Both the position numbers and the translations under genes were made by a program. Shown piece by piece: positions 1 to 7,891 of a stretch of DNA of 18,313 bases (positions are counted from its first letter, which is position 1; each line of letters opens with the position of its first letter). The DNA lies in NCBI GenBank assembly GCA_018398765.1, contig JAHBMJ010005770.1, positions 46,458 through 64,770 on the forward strand. Direction: 5' to 3'. Source of the stretch: Chromera velia (taxonomy: Eukaryota; Sar; Chromeraceae). The notes beneath the pieces were generated by a model that made no database searches, was not told the DNA's origin, and saw nothing but the letters and a program-made list of their open reading frames with translations.

Positions 1-1399
1 CCGTCTTCCAGAGACGGCCTGTGCGTGCCGGGGTCCGACACGTGGAGACGCCTGTGGGGGCTGTGCGGGTCCCCACTCCACAAAAAGGCCCCGGCACCCG
101 CAAGGGCCCAGAGAACCGAGGCCCCCTCCCCCTCCCCTTCCGCCTGCAGGGCCGCGTCTCCAAACGGTTTCGCAATCACGCCAGCCACAGGAACGCCGTC
201 AAGAGCCACGCCGATCAACCTGAAGAGGAAAACAAAGAGCAGCAGGAAAGTTTTGGGATCAGGGAAAGGATCATCATCGCACGATCACCCCTGTCAGAGG
301 TGTACCTGTGTTTCTTCGTGAATAAGTGAGTGAAAATCCATTCAATAGCGGAAGTCAAAAGAAGGCATGTGGGCGCAGTGAGGAAAGAAAGGGACAAGTT
401 GACGGAAAACGAAAGCAGACGACAATGAATCGATCTATTGACTCATGTGGTCACACTCTGCAGATCACCCCTGACAAATTCCGCAGACTCACGTGGTTAC
501 ACTCTGCAGGTCACCCCTGAAAAATTCCGCAGACTCACGTGGTTACACTCTGCAGGTCACCCCTGACAAATTCCGCAGTACCGTCCAGAGGGTCCACCCA
601 GCAGGAAAGGCGTCGGGGGTGCACCTTTCCGTAGGGAAGCGCCTCCACATCTACAGGCAGCCTCACTTGTGTATCCTCTCCTGCTCCCTCTTTACCCCTC
701 CCTCCCTCCAGTTGCACAATCTCCCCCCCTCCCTCCTCTCCCAAACTTCCGCCGAGAGGGTCAGTGAGAGTAGAGGTCAAAGTAGAAGAGGGAGAAGGGG
801 AAGAGGAAGAGGCGAAGAATCCCTCCTCTCCGACGACCCGGAGTTTCGGGAATCGGTGATGGAGCATCGCCACAATCTTCTGCTCGGCTCTCCTGCATGA
901 CCACACACGGAGAGGGAGAAGGACAGACAGACAGGTAATCAGGCTTTGTTGAGCAAACACTTCGTGAAAGCGTGTTTCGCTTCCTTTCTTCATTCCTCTT
1001 CCTCGCACAGACCCGGTGGATCGAGAAACAGGGAGAGAGGCAAGGGGAGCAGAGAAGAAAGAGTGTTTTGTTTCGCCCATTTCTTCTCGCTTGGGACACG
1101 AAAAAAAACGCCCACCTGTCTGCCTCGGTCTGCAAGTCATCCATCTCCGACCCCGTCCACTCGTCGACTCCCCCCCCCTTCTCCACCGCCCGCAGACTCC
1201 CCGACGAGTGCACCGAGCGGATCTCCCTGCCGGCTGCGAGTGCCGCCTCCACGAGGGCCGACGTCAGGTCCACGAGGTCAATGCCGTCTCCGCCGTCTCC
1301 TGTCCATGACTGGGTCTGCTCTTGCCTGGCGGCCTCTGCGCGTTGGCTGACGGAGCTCTGCAGAAACGGCGTGGAAGCGCCAAGACGGCCTGCATCCAT
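1..1399 (-). CDS. BPNT1: 3'(2'),5'-bisphosphate nucleotidase (BPNT1-like), 5' three exons, partial
   Basis: Family role: Mg-dependent removal of the 3' (or 2') phosphate of PAP/PAPS, giving AMP and clearing a by-product of sulfation; lithium-sensitive IMPase superfamily. Exons read on the minus strand: 1399-1116, 892-539, 219-1 (continues off the window). Both introns (1115-893 and 538-220) are GT-AG, and both junction phases are consistent (AG/G and AC/G). Visible motifs: DLQTEADR at residues about 88-95, FPKLRVVGEE about 109-118 (metal-binding Glu), WVDPLDGTAEF about 193-203 (two catalytic Asp), then across intron 2 SVTTLIGVALDGVPVAGVI, which follows the human BPNT1 order closely. The GEE-to-DPLDGT linker is long and Ser/Gly/Glu-rich. 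Start chosen at ATG 1399; an in-frame ATG at 1489 would add about 30 hydrophobic residues and cannot be excluded. The C-terminal Asp of the metal site would lie outside the window. The identification is strong; the start is uncertain. Confidence 0.9.
440..577 (-). repeat. Triplicated exon 2/intron 2 junction, 3 x 46 bp
   Basis: Three head-to-tail 46-bp copies (440-485, 486-531, 532-577). The rightmost copy is the true coding end of BPNT1 exon 2 plus the splice donor GTGAGT (minus strand, 538-533). The middle copy differs by one base and keeps an intact donor. The left copy has three changes, one of which turns the donor GT into AT. Since 46 is not a multiple of three and each copy carries TGA after the donor, only use of the first donor keeps the phase to exon 3. 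The two extra copies therefore lie in the intron as decoy donors. Confidence 0.93.
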
Positions 1400-2326
1400 C
1401 CGCCCGCACAGATGTGAGAGAAGGGAAGGGAGGGCAAGGAGAAGCCCCGTGTGCGAACGTGCAAGCCCAGTAGGAGGAAAGAGATACAACGGAAGACACG
1501 AGAATCAGGGGGCAACCAGCACCAAGAGAACAAAAAGAGCGAGAGGGCCAAGCGAGGCGTAGACGGGCAGAGATGGGGGATGACACAGAGCATGGAGGGA
1601 GTCGTGAGGATGTCGACAAAGACATGTGAATTCCAGAGCTTTGGTCTTCTTTGTGTCGGACAGACCTGCGGCCTTACGTCGACAGAACCACTTTGCCGCC
1701 CTCTGGTCTTTCAGAGACGGAGGAGACGGCACCCCTCTGTTGACATGACTGGACACAAAAGCACTGCGGTGGAGCAACCTGCAGACAGGGGTGGAATAGC
1801 AGAATGATGAGGACAATGCAGTTCACCATTAAGAGAAGGGGACGAGTCGCGTAGACGGTTTGACACACCGTGTGGTTTGAGCACTCCAGCAGAGAAGGAA
1901 CGTCTGGAGAACGAAGGGGAAGTGAAAGGGTGCTCGGTAGACGGAGGTTTTCATTTTTTGCTCCCTCCTTCTACGCCGTTTCCAAGCAAAAACACTCGCA
2001 AAAAAGTGAAGCGGACGTCAATATTGGGCTCACACAGCCTCAGACGGGAAAGCTACACATTCGAATTTACAAGTTGCGAAGGAGACGGCAAAATCAACAC
2101 ATGCCCTGTGTCGGACGAATTCGCCGTTTGAGCAGAGAACAAGCTCGCATTAGAAGGGAACCACCAACGGACTTCAGAAAAAGCTGCCCAAGATGGAAAG
2201 TCACATAAAAACTGTCAGCTGGTACGGTGTCTGATCTGTTCAGTCTTCAGCACATTCGGCTATCAGCTCTGCAAAGATCAGTCGGAGACACTCAGAGACG
2301 GAATTTATGCGTGGCCACGGCATGTC
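1400..2326. other. Intergenic stretch, no supported gene
   Basis: Likely 5' flank of the minus-strand nucleotidase gene. Several short ORFs exist on both strands, but none shows a recognisable motif or splice structure. A plus-strand ORF at 1877-2131 (84 codons) is the least repetitive of them but has no support beyond being open. Confidence 0.5.
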
Positions 2327-2509
2327 TATTATCACAGACAGTGAGGATGAGATAATTCCGTCTGCAAAAGTCCGCGTGCAAAAGTTTTTGAAGCAAAATT
2401 TGCTGTTCGCGTGCGCGGATTTCACTAAAAAACTTTTGCACGCGGCTTTTGCGCGCGGACTTTTGCAGACGGAATTATTAATATCTCATCCTCACTGTCT
2501 GTGATAATA
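2327..2509. mobile_element. Foldback MITE, 183 bp, long terminal inverted repeats
   Basis: The left end starts TATTATCACAGACAGTGAGG and the right end is its reverse complement. The arms match for roughly 57 bp and differ mainly by a 4-bp indel (ATTA) and a C/T change near the inner end. The centre carries further inverted copies of a GCAAAAGT-type motif, so most of the element can fold on itself. If the termini are read as TTATCACAG...CTGTGATAA, both sides are flanked by TA, as in Tc1/mariner-type insertions; a TC repeat flanks the longer reading. There is no ORF, so it must move in trans if at all. Confidence 0.85.
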
Positions 2510-2916
2510 TCATTGCGCGGGGTGGAAGGGCTTGGACGCATTCCTCGGATGCTTGAAGGCCAAATCTGGGCCGAAAAATCGAATTGACCTTCGAAGGGTT
2601 ATGCGTTTTTTGGGGGCTGCCAATGCCTGGGGCCTTTCTCCTTTCTCACTTCAAAAAAGCTCAAATTCTTGACTCAGAGGGCAAAGCCGCAAAGACCATT
2701 ACACACGATTGCACGCAAGGAGTCAAGAAAGCCAAGGAGTCAAGAAAGCAGGAGGACTCTGACGCATCTGTGTTTCCTCTCTGGCGCATCGTAACGACCA
2801 GGCAGGATTATCTCTGTGTTTATTCCTTTGCAAAGAAGCCGGAAGAAGCGGTGGATTTTCCTTCTAAGAAGTGCCGCTGCCAAGCTTGGAGAAAGGAAGG
2901 ACAGAAAGAAAGAAAG
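2510..2916 (+). other. 5' flank / leader of the signal-peptide gene
   Basis: No conserved ORF is seen. A perfect 17-bp tandem pair (CAAGGAGTCAAGAAAGC) lies at 2716-2732 and 2733-2749. An in-frame open stretch reaches upstream to 2584, but the methionine at 2917 begins a textbook signal peptide, so this part is read as promoter and 5' leader. Confidence 0.45.
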
Positions 2917-3724
2917 ATGAAGTTCCTCCAAGCCCTCGCTGTCGCAGCCTCTGCTGCCGTCTGCTCTGCCGTTTCCTCTCGCACCGGGTTCCTTGCCCCC
3001 GCATCTCAACGGTGAGTCACATTGACGTCAAACAGGGGACCCAAGTATCTTCGGAGAGAGTGCTAGAAGGCCAAAAGGGCACACGGCCTGTCGACGTCTC
3101 CGTGTTGTCTTTCTTCTCGTCCGGCTGTCTGGCTGCTGTTTCTTCACCTCCCTCTCTTCCTCTCTCCACCGCGACACATTTCTCTCTTCTTCTGCTCATC
3201 ACATTTCCTGTTCCTCATCCTTCTACCTGTGCAGGTCACTTCGGAGTCTCCAGGAGAGGGTCAGCTATTGTCTTTGCCTTCTCTCTTGATAGTCTGGAAG
3301 TGTATGCGTCTCTTTCTCGGCCACTGTCGAGGATCTGGCGGTCATTTGCAGTCGATTGACGGGACAGTGTTGCTCAAATGAGGCGTCTGAGAGAACGGAA
3401 GAACAAGTCTGGGTGACGGCATTCTGTGAACCTCTCCATCCGCCTATCTCTTCCCTTTCCCCGTCTCTGAGCTTTTCCCTTTTTTCTTGACTGTGCACCC
3501 TTCTCAGACCCCCTCCGTACAACGCAAGCCAGTCATTCACCTCTCCTCCCCTGTTCACATGGATAGGCGGTTCCGTTTCCCCTTCGCACCCCGAGGACGT
3601 GGGGGACCTGTGTATGTCCAACCCTTGTGTGTGTGTGTGTCCCTGTTCTGGGGAGCTGTTTTGTCTGAAAAGAGTGTGTGATGTATGTATATGGATGACT
3701 GCAGTCCTCTTCTACTCTCTCTCC

Positions 3725-3798
<74 letters not shown>

Positions 3799-4787
3799 AT
3801 ATGTGTGGATGACTGCAGTCTTCTTCTACTGACCTGAACGCAAATCTTCTCGAGAAGGCTTCTGAGACCTTCGAAAAATTGAAAAGCGTGCGTCGATCGG
3901 CAGTCGCTTTCTGTTTTTATCTCCCTCTGCCTTTTGGTCTTTATTTCTGTCCGCCTCTCCCTTTTCTTCCTTTCGCTTCGATTGCTTGCATTCATTCTTG
4001 GTCGCTTCGATAGTCATCACGCTGTACCCGTGTCTCTGCGGACGCATTTGCTTTTCTATTATTTGACAGTCGGCCTCTCTCCGTTCGTGACTCATTGGTG
4101 TGTTCTGCTTGAGCTTTGTTTTGTGAGTGCAATTTGTAGTGGGTGCGCGAGTGAGTTGGTGAGTAAGAGAGTGATTGGATGTATTGTGAATGCCCCCTTT
4201 TTGTGTGTGAACCTGGGGCAAGTGCAGTCCGCGTCCTCTACCGGCATTTCGTCCAGGGGCGTCGATCAAGGCATGCAGTCTCCTTGAGAAGGCCGGGGAG
4301 GCATTCATTTATTTTCATACAGAATCTATTTAAATAAATTATTGCATATTTCTGTATGAAAATAAATGCATGCAGGGCTCCGCCTTGTCCAGCGGCGGCG
4401 ACCAGGGCAGTCTCCTTGAGAAGGCTGGAGAGGCTTTCGACAGATTCCTCATGTGGCCTTTGGTCAGTCTGTCTGGCTTCGTTTCTGTCTGTCTGTTTGT
4501 CTTTCTTTCTTTCTTTTTTTTTCTTCCCTTCCTTCCTTCCTTCCTTCCTTCCTTTTCTTTCTTTCTTTCTTTCTTTCTTTCTTTTCTTTCTTTCTTTCTT
4601 TCTTGCTTGCTTGCTTGCTTTCCTTCCTTGCTTCCTTTCTTTCTTTCTTTCTTGCTTGCTTGTTTGCTTGCTTGCTTTCCTTCCTTTCTTTCTTTCTTTC
4701 TTTCTTTCTTTTTTTCTTTCTTTCTTTTTTCTTTCTTTTTTTCTTTCTTTTTTTTTTTCTTTCTTTCTTTCTTTCTTTCCTTCCTTC

Positions 4788-4822
<35 letters not shown>

Positions 4823-4831
4823 TTCTTTCGT

Positions 4832-4863
<32 letters not shown>

Positions 4864-7692
4864 TTCTTTCTGTCACTCTGCTTGTACGTCAGTCAGGTTG
4901 TCTGTCTGCCTGTTTGAGTGTCTGTGCGTCTCCTCTTTGGGTCTGTCTGTCTGTCTGTCTGTCTTCTCATGAGACCTTGCGTCAAGGTGCTCTTCAGTCA
5001 AGCTGCCTTCTCTCTCTCTCTCTCAGTCTGTCAGTCAGCCAGTCTTTCTCTCTGGCGTTCGGGATCCTTCTGCGGTTTGCATAGAGCTCTCTCTCTCGGT
5101 TTGGATTGGAGGAAAGGGGGGCTGTCTTCGACGGCGAGAGAAAAAAAAAGGGACGCCGAAAAAGGCGCAGGAGCGAGGGGGAAAACGGACGCTGAGCTTA
5201 TGAAAATGGCAGTGCATGCGTTATTTGGCTGCTGAGGAGGCTTTGGTATACAGTTTTATTCCTGTGAGAGAATTCTGTATGAGAATAAATACATGCTGAG
5301 GAGGCTTTGGTATACAGTCATTAGGCACGTATTTATTCCTGTAAGAGAATTCTGTATGAGAATAAATACATGCTGAGGAGGCTTTGGTATACAGTCATTA
5401 GGCACGTCAACGGTCACTCAAATTCATCTGCGAACGTGTATTTGTGTGTGCTTGTCTCCCTCCTTCCTTCCCTGATTGACGCACGCAGACGCCCGAGGAC
5501 ATCTATCCCCCCCCTCCTGAGGAGAGAGTGAGTCTGCGCGGGGGGGCGGGTTGGTTTTCTGTCTGCATGTAATTACTTAATTCTGTCAGAGAGAAAAGCA
5601 ATGCATCTGCTCTCTCTGTTTTTGCGTGCTTTCTCTTAATTCATTTCTTCTGGGCCCTTCTCCACTCCACTTCCTTTCTGGGTTTCCTCTCCTGCGTGCT
5701 CACACAGAAACAGACAGACAGACTGACCGACATAGAGGGAAGCAGGGCCGCAGGGCAGCTAGAGTGGGAAGCGGGAGGGAATTAAGGAAGGGTACTTGAG
5801 AGTGGAGGCGACAATCACTGACTTCAGCGGGTAGGCGAGTGGAGAGACTGCTTTGCTTGTGACTTTTCTTCTCTTCCTTCTTTGGTCAACAGAAGGACCT
5901 CAAAGCAATATTGACGTGCGTGCGTCAATACTTCTCTTCTTTGGTCCAAGACCCCGGCTGCACAGAAAGAACTCCGAGCCCTTGCTGGATGGAGTTGGTT
6001 CATGATTTTGCTTTGTGCGTGCGTCAATACTTCTCATGAAAGTAAACCGTCTGTATGAAAGTGCGTCTGTACGAAAGTAAACCGAGCCCTTGCTGGATGG
6101 AGTTGGTTTATGATTGTGCTTTGCTTTTGTTTCTGCCTCGCTCGCTCTTGTCTGCAGGAGGACCCCCTGATGGCTTACATGAATGCGCGCGCAAAGGGTC
6201 AGTGTGAAATTGCGCATATCAATATGTGTTTTTGAATCGAATGTGTATGTGCTTAGGTAAGATCGCTCTCTCTGCATCCACTTTTCTTCCTTCCGGGTTC
6301 TACTCCCTGCTCGTCACTGCACATTCATGCCTATCCGGTGGGCGGCCCTTGTCCAAACGTGCAGTTTTTTTTTTTTTTTTTTTTGGCTCCCTGACCGCCA
6401 CTGAATATTCATGCCTGAACATGTGCTGATTCATTCATTCAATCAAATCGTCGAGTGATGGGAAGGAATCGTGTCGGTCCTCTCCTCGAGGCATGAGGGG
6501 AGGAGCTGAAGGCAGAGTGGAAGGGAAGCGTGGAGATCTCGATCGAGCAGCCAGGCACTATTTCCATGGAGACGCAAACAAGGAAAAGTGAATGCGTGCG
6601 TGCGAGGCCTTGCTTGTGTACGTGTACACGTGTGTGGGGGTGAATCTATCCATCTATCTGTATCTATCTGTACGCACGTGCTTGCAGAGTTTGTGTACGT
6701 GTACACGCGTGTGGGGGTGAATTTATCTATCCATCTATCTGTATCTATCTGTACGCATGCACGTGCTTGATCAAATGCAGAGTTTGAGTACAGAAGTGTG
6801 AAGAAGGACATCTGAGATCTTTTTTTTTTTTTTTCTGTATGAAACAATTCTGTATGAAAGTAAACGCTTGCAGAGTTTGAGTACAGAAGTGTGAAGAAGG
6901 ACATCTGGGATCTTTTTTTTTTTTCTGTATGAAAGAATTCTGTATGAAAGTAAACGCTTGCAGAGTTTGAGTACAGAAGTGTGAAGAAGGACATCTGAGA
7001 TCTTTTTTTTTTTTTTTCTGTATGAAACAATTCTGTATGAAAGTAAACGCTTGCAGAGTTTGAGTACAGAAGTGTGAAGAAGGACATCTGGGATCTTTTT
7101 TTTTTTTTCTTTTTCTGTATGAAAGAATTCTGTATGAAAGTAAACGCTTGCAGAGTTTGAGTACAGAAGTGTGAAGAAGGACATCTGGGATCTGGGAATC
7201 AAGAAGGAGCTCTGGCTCACTGAGGATCTCCTCATGGTTTGTCTGTCTGTCTGTCTGTCTCTTTGTTTGTGTCTTTCTTTCCGTCTCTCTGTTTCTATTT
7301 CATTCTGCTGACTGTCTGCGTGCCTGTTGGTTGGTCTGCTTCTGCTTCTGCCTGCCTGATCGAATTCCTCTTCCTTCCTTGGCGGATAGATCAGAAAGAG
7401 AGCAGACAGTTGGGCACTTCGTCTACTTACCTGCTCAGTCGCCTGCCTCTCTCAGAGGCCTGGAGGCCCTTTTGTTTGTATGCCTGCCTGACAGACAGAG
7501 CACGTACATAAAAGCACATGCACAACTACACCCCCCGTCTTGTTCTCTTCAGTCCATGCCCCCTTCAAAGAGAGAGAGAATTTGAGCCGTCTCCTGCATG
7601 TGTGTACAGAGCAAGATTACCCCCTTTCACTTTCTCTCCGTCCCTCCCTGCCCCCCTCCCCTCCCTCGGTGTGTGTGTGTGTGTGTGTGTGT

Positions 7693-7728
<36 letters not shown>

Positions 7729-7891
7729 ATCTGTCCTGCTGCTGCCGGGTGTGTTGCAGCGCATGTTCCCTGAGGACTACGAGAAGGGACAGAACAAGAA
7801 CTTCATTGACGAGATCGTTGAAGTGTTCATCTCCAAGCTCACGGGAAAGAGCGAAGAGTTCATTGATGATGCCGACGAGGACTTGGAATAG
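2917..7891 (+). CDS. Unrecognised secreted or plastid-targeted protein, about seven small exons
   Basis: I do not recognise the product. Proposed exons: 2917-3011, 3235-3259, 4376-4462, 5489-5527, 6158-6197, 7154-7236, 7760-7891 (stop TAG). All introns are GT-AG (donors GTGAGT, GTCAGC, GTCAGT, GTGAGT, GTCAGT, GTTTGT) and every junction phase agrees, giving about 167 residues. Exon 1 encodes a signal peptide (MKFLQALAVAASAAVCSAVS) followed by GFLAP, which resembles the bipartite plastid leaders of complex-plastid algae. The middle has a TPEDIYPPPPEER segment. The C-terminal half is charged (KKDIWDLGIKKELWLTEDLL, then MFPEDYEKG) and ends in an acidic tail DDADEDLE. Exons 5489 onward are convincing; exon 3235-3259 is weak. 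An alternative exon near 3508-3611 has a good acceptor but breaks the phase. No catalytic motif is visible, so no function is assigned. Confidence 0.6.
3681..3830 (+). repeat. TG microsatellite flanked by a 36-bp direct duplication
   Basis: Interrupted (TG)n from about 3728 to 3794. It is bracketed by two copies of a segment containing GGATGACTGCAGTC and TCTTCTACT (3681-3716 and about 3793-3830), which differ by one substitution and a TG insertion. The whole lies in intron 2 of the plus-strand gene. Any ORF here is dinucleotide repeat read-through. Confidence 0.85.
4235..4440 (+). repeat. Diverged duplication of exon 3 around a 63-bp hairpin
   Basis: A perfect 19-bp inverted repeat, CATTTATTTTCATACAGAA at 4306-4324 and its complement at 4350-4368, encloses an AT-rich 25-bp loop. 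On each side lies a copy of the same host sequence: about 4235-4304 and about 4376-4440, both containing AGTCTCCTTGAGAAGGC. The right copy is the coding exon 3; the left copy is diverged and carries a small insertion. The hairpin is followed directly by ATGCATGCAG, which serves as the splice acceptor of exon 3. Confidence 0.8.
4497..4871 (+). repeat. CTTT/CCTT tetranucleotide polypyrimidine tract, about 375 bp
   Basis: Nearly pure pyrimidine strand made of CTTT with runs of CCTT, and a few GCTT islands near 4605-4680. It fills intron 3 of the plus-strand gene. It opens long Phe/Leu/Ser or Lys/Glu/Arg reading frames on both strands that should not be read as proteins. Flanking CTGT tracts lie near 4936-4964. 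Confidence 0.97.
5231..5407 (+). repeat. Host-segment triplication around two hairpin-type elements
   Basis: Three copies of a segment beginning GCTGAGGAGGCTTTGGTATA: 5231-5254 (shortened), 5295-5330 and 5372-5407, the last two identical over 36 bp. Each gap holds a 40-41 bp element with the core AATTCTGTATGAGAATAAAT and an imperfect inverted start (GTATTTATTC against GAATAAATAC). It lies in intron 3 of the plus-strand gene. Confidence 0.85.
5974..6122 (+). repeat. 41-bp host duplication around a hairpin-family element
   Basis: Copies at 5974-6014 and 6082-6122 (CCGAGCCCTTGCTGGATGGA onward) match at 39 of 41 positions. The 67 bp between them contain degenerate core motifs (CTGTATGAAAGT, CTGTACGAAAGTAAAC) and a second copy of a 21-bp segment (6015-6035) that also occurs at 5916-5936. 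It lies in intron 4, just upstream of exon 6158-6197. Confidence 0.8.
6365..6384 (+). repeat. Poly-T run in intron 5
   Basis: A 20-base T run, or poly-A on the minus strand. It could be the tail of an old minus-strand retro-insertion, but no body or target duplication was recognised. Confidence 0.7.
6614..6780 (+). repeat. Two-copy tandem duplication in intron 5, about 77-bp period
   Basis: Copy 1 starts at 6614 and copy 2 at 6691. Both contain GTGTACGTGTACACG and a (CTAT/CTGT)n stretch, and both end in a CAG-AGTTTG sequence resembling the start of exon 7154-7236. Copy 1 ends GCTTGCAGAGTTTG and copy 2 ends AAATGCAGAGTTTG. Confidence 0.8.
6781..7195 (+). repeat. Five copies of an exon start separated by four T-run hairpin-family elements
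   Basis: The first about 39 bases of exon 7154-7236 (AGTTTGAGTACAGAAGTGTG onward) occur at 6781, 6874, 6964, 7057 and 7154, with spacings of 93, 90, 93 and 97. Between copies is an element: a run of T, then CTGTATGAAA, AATTCTGTATGAAAGTAAAC and GCTTGCAG, which acts as an acceptor-like 3' end. Units 1 and 3 share CTGAGATC and CAATTC; units 2 and 4 share CTGGGATC and GAATTC. So a two-unit block was duplicated as a whole. Only the last copy continues into the full exon; earlier copies run into stops. Confidence 0.93.
7669..7726 (+). repeat. TG microsatellite in the last intron
   Basis: (GT)n of about 58 bp with one GGG interruption, about 30 bp upstream of the acceptor of the last exon (7760). 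ORFs rich in Val/Cys here are artefacts of the repeat. Confidence 0.95.

Noticed and set aside
1877-2131. 84-codon plus-strand ORF
   Set aside because: No motif, no splice structure and no neighbour relationship; not distinguishable from chance.
3508-3611. Candidate extra exon after a good acceptor (TTCTCAG) reading TPSVQRKPVIHLSSPVHM
   Set aside because: Available donors do not keep phase with exon 4376-4462; possible only with an unseen further exon.
4238-5084. Long Lys/Glu/Arg or Phe/Leu/Ser ORFs on both strands
   Set aside because: Direct translation of the CTTT tract; no start context or domain.
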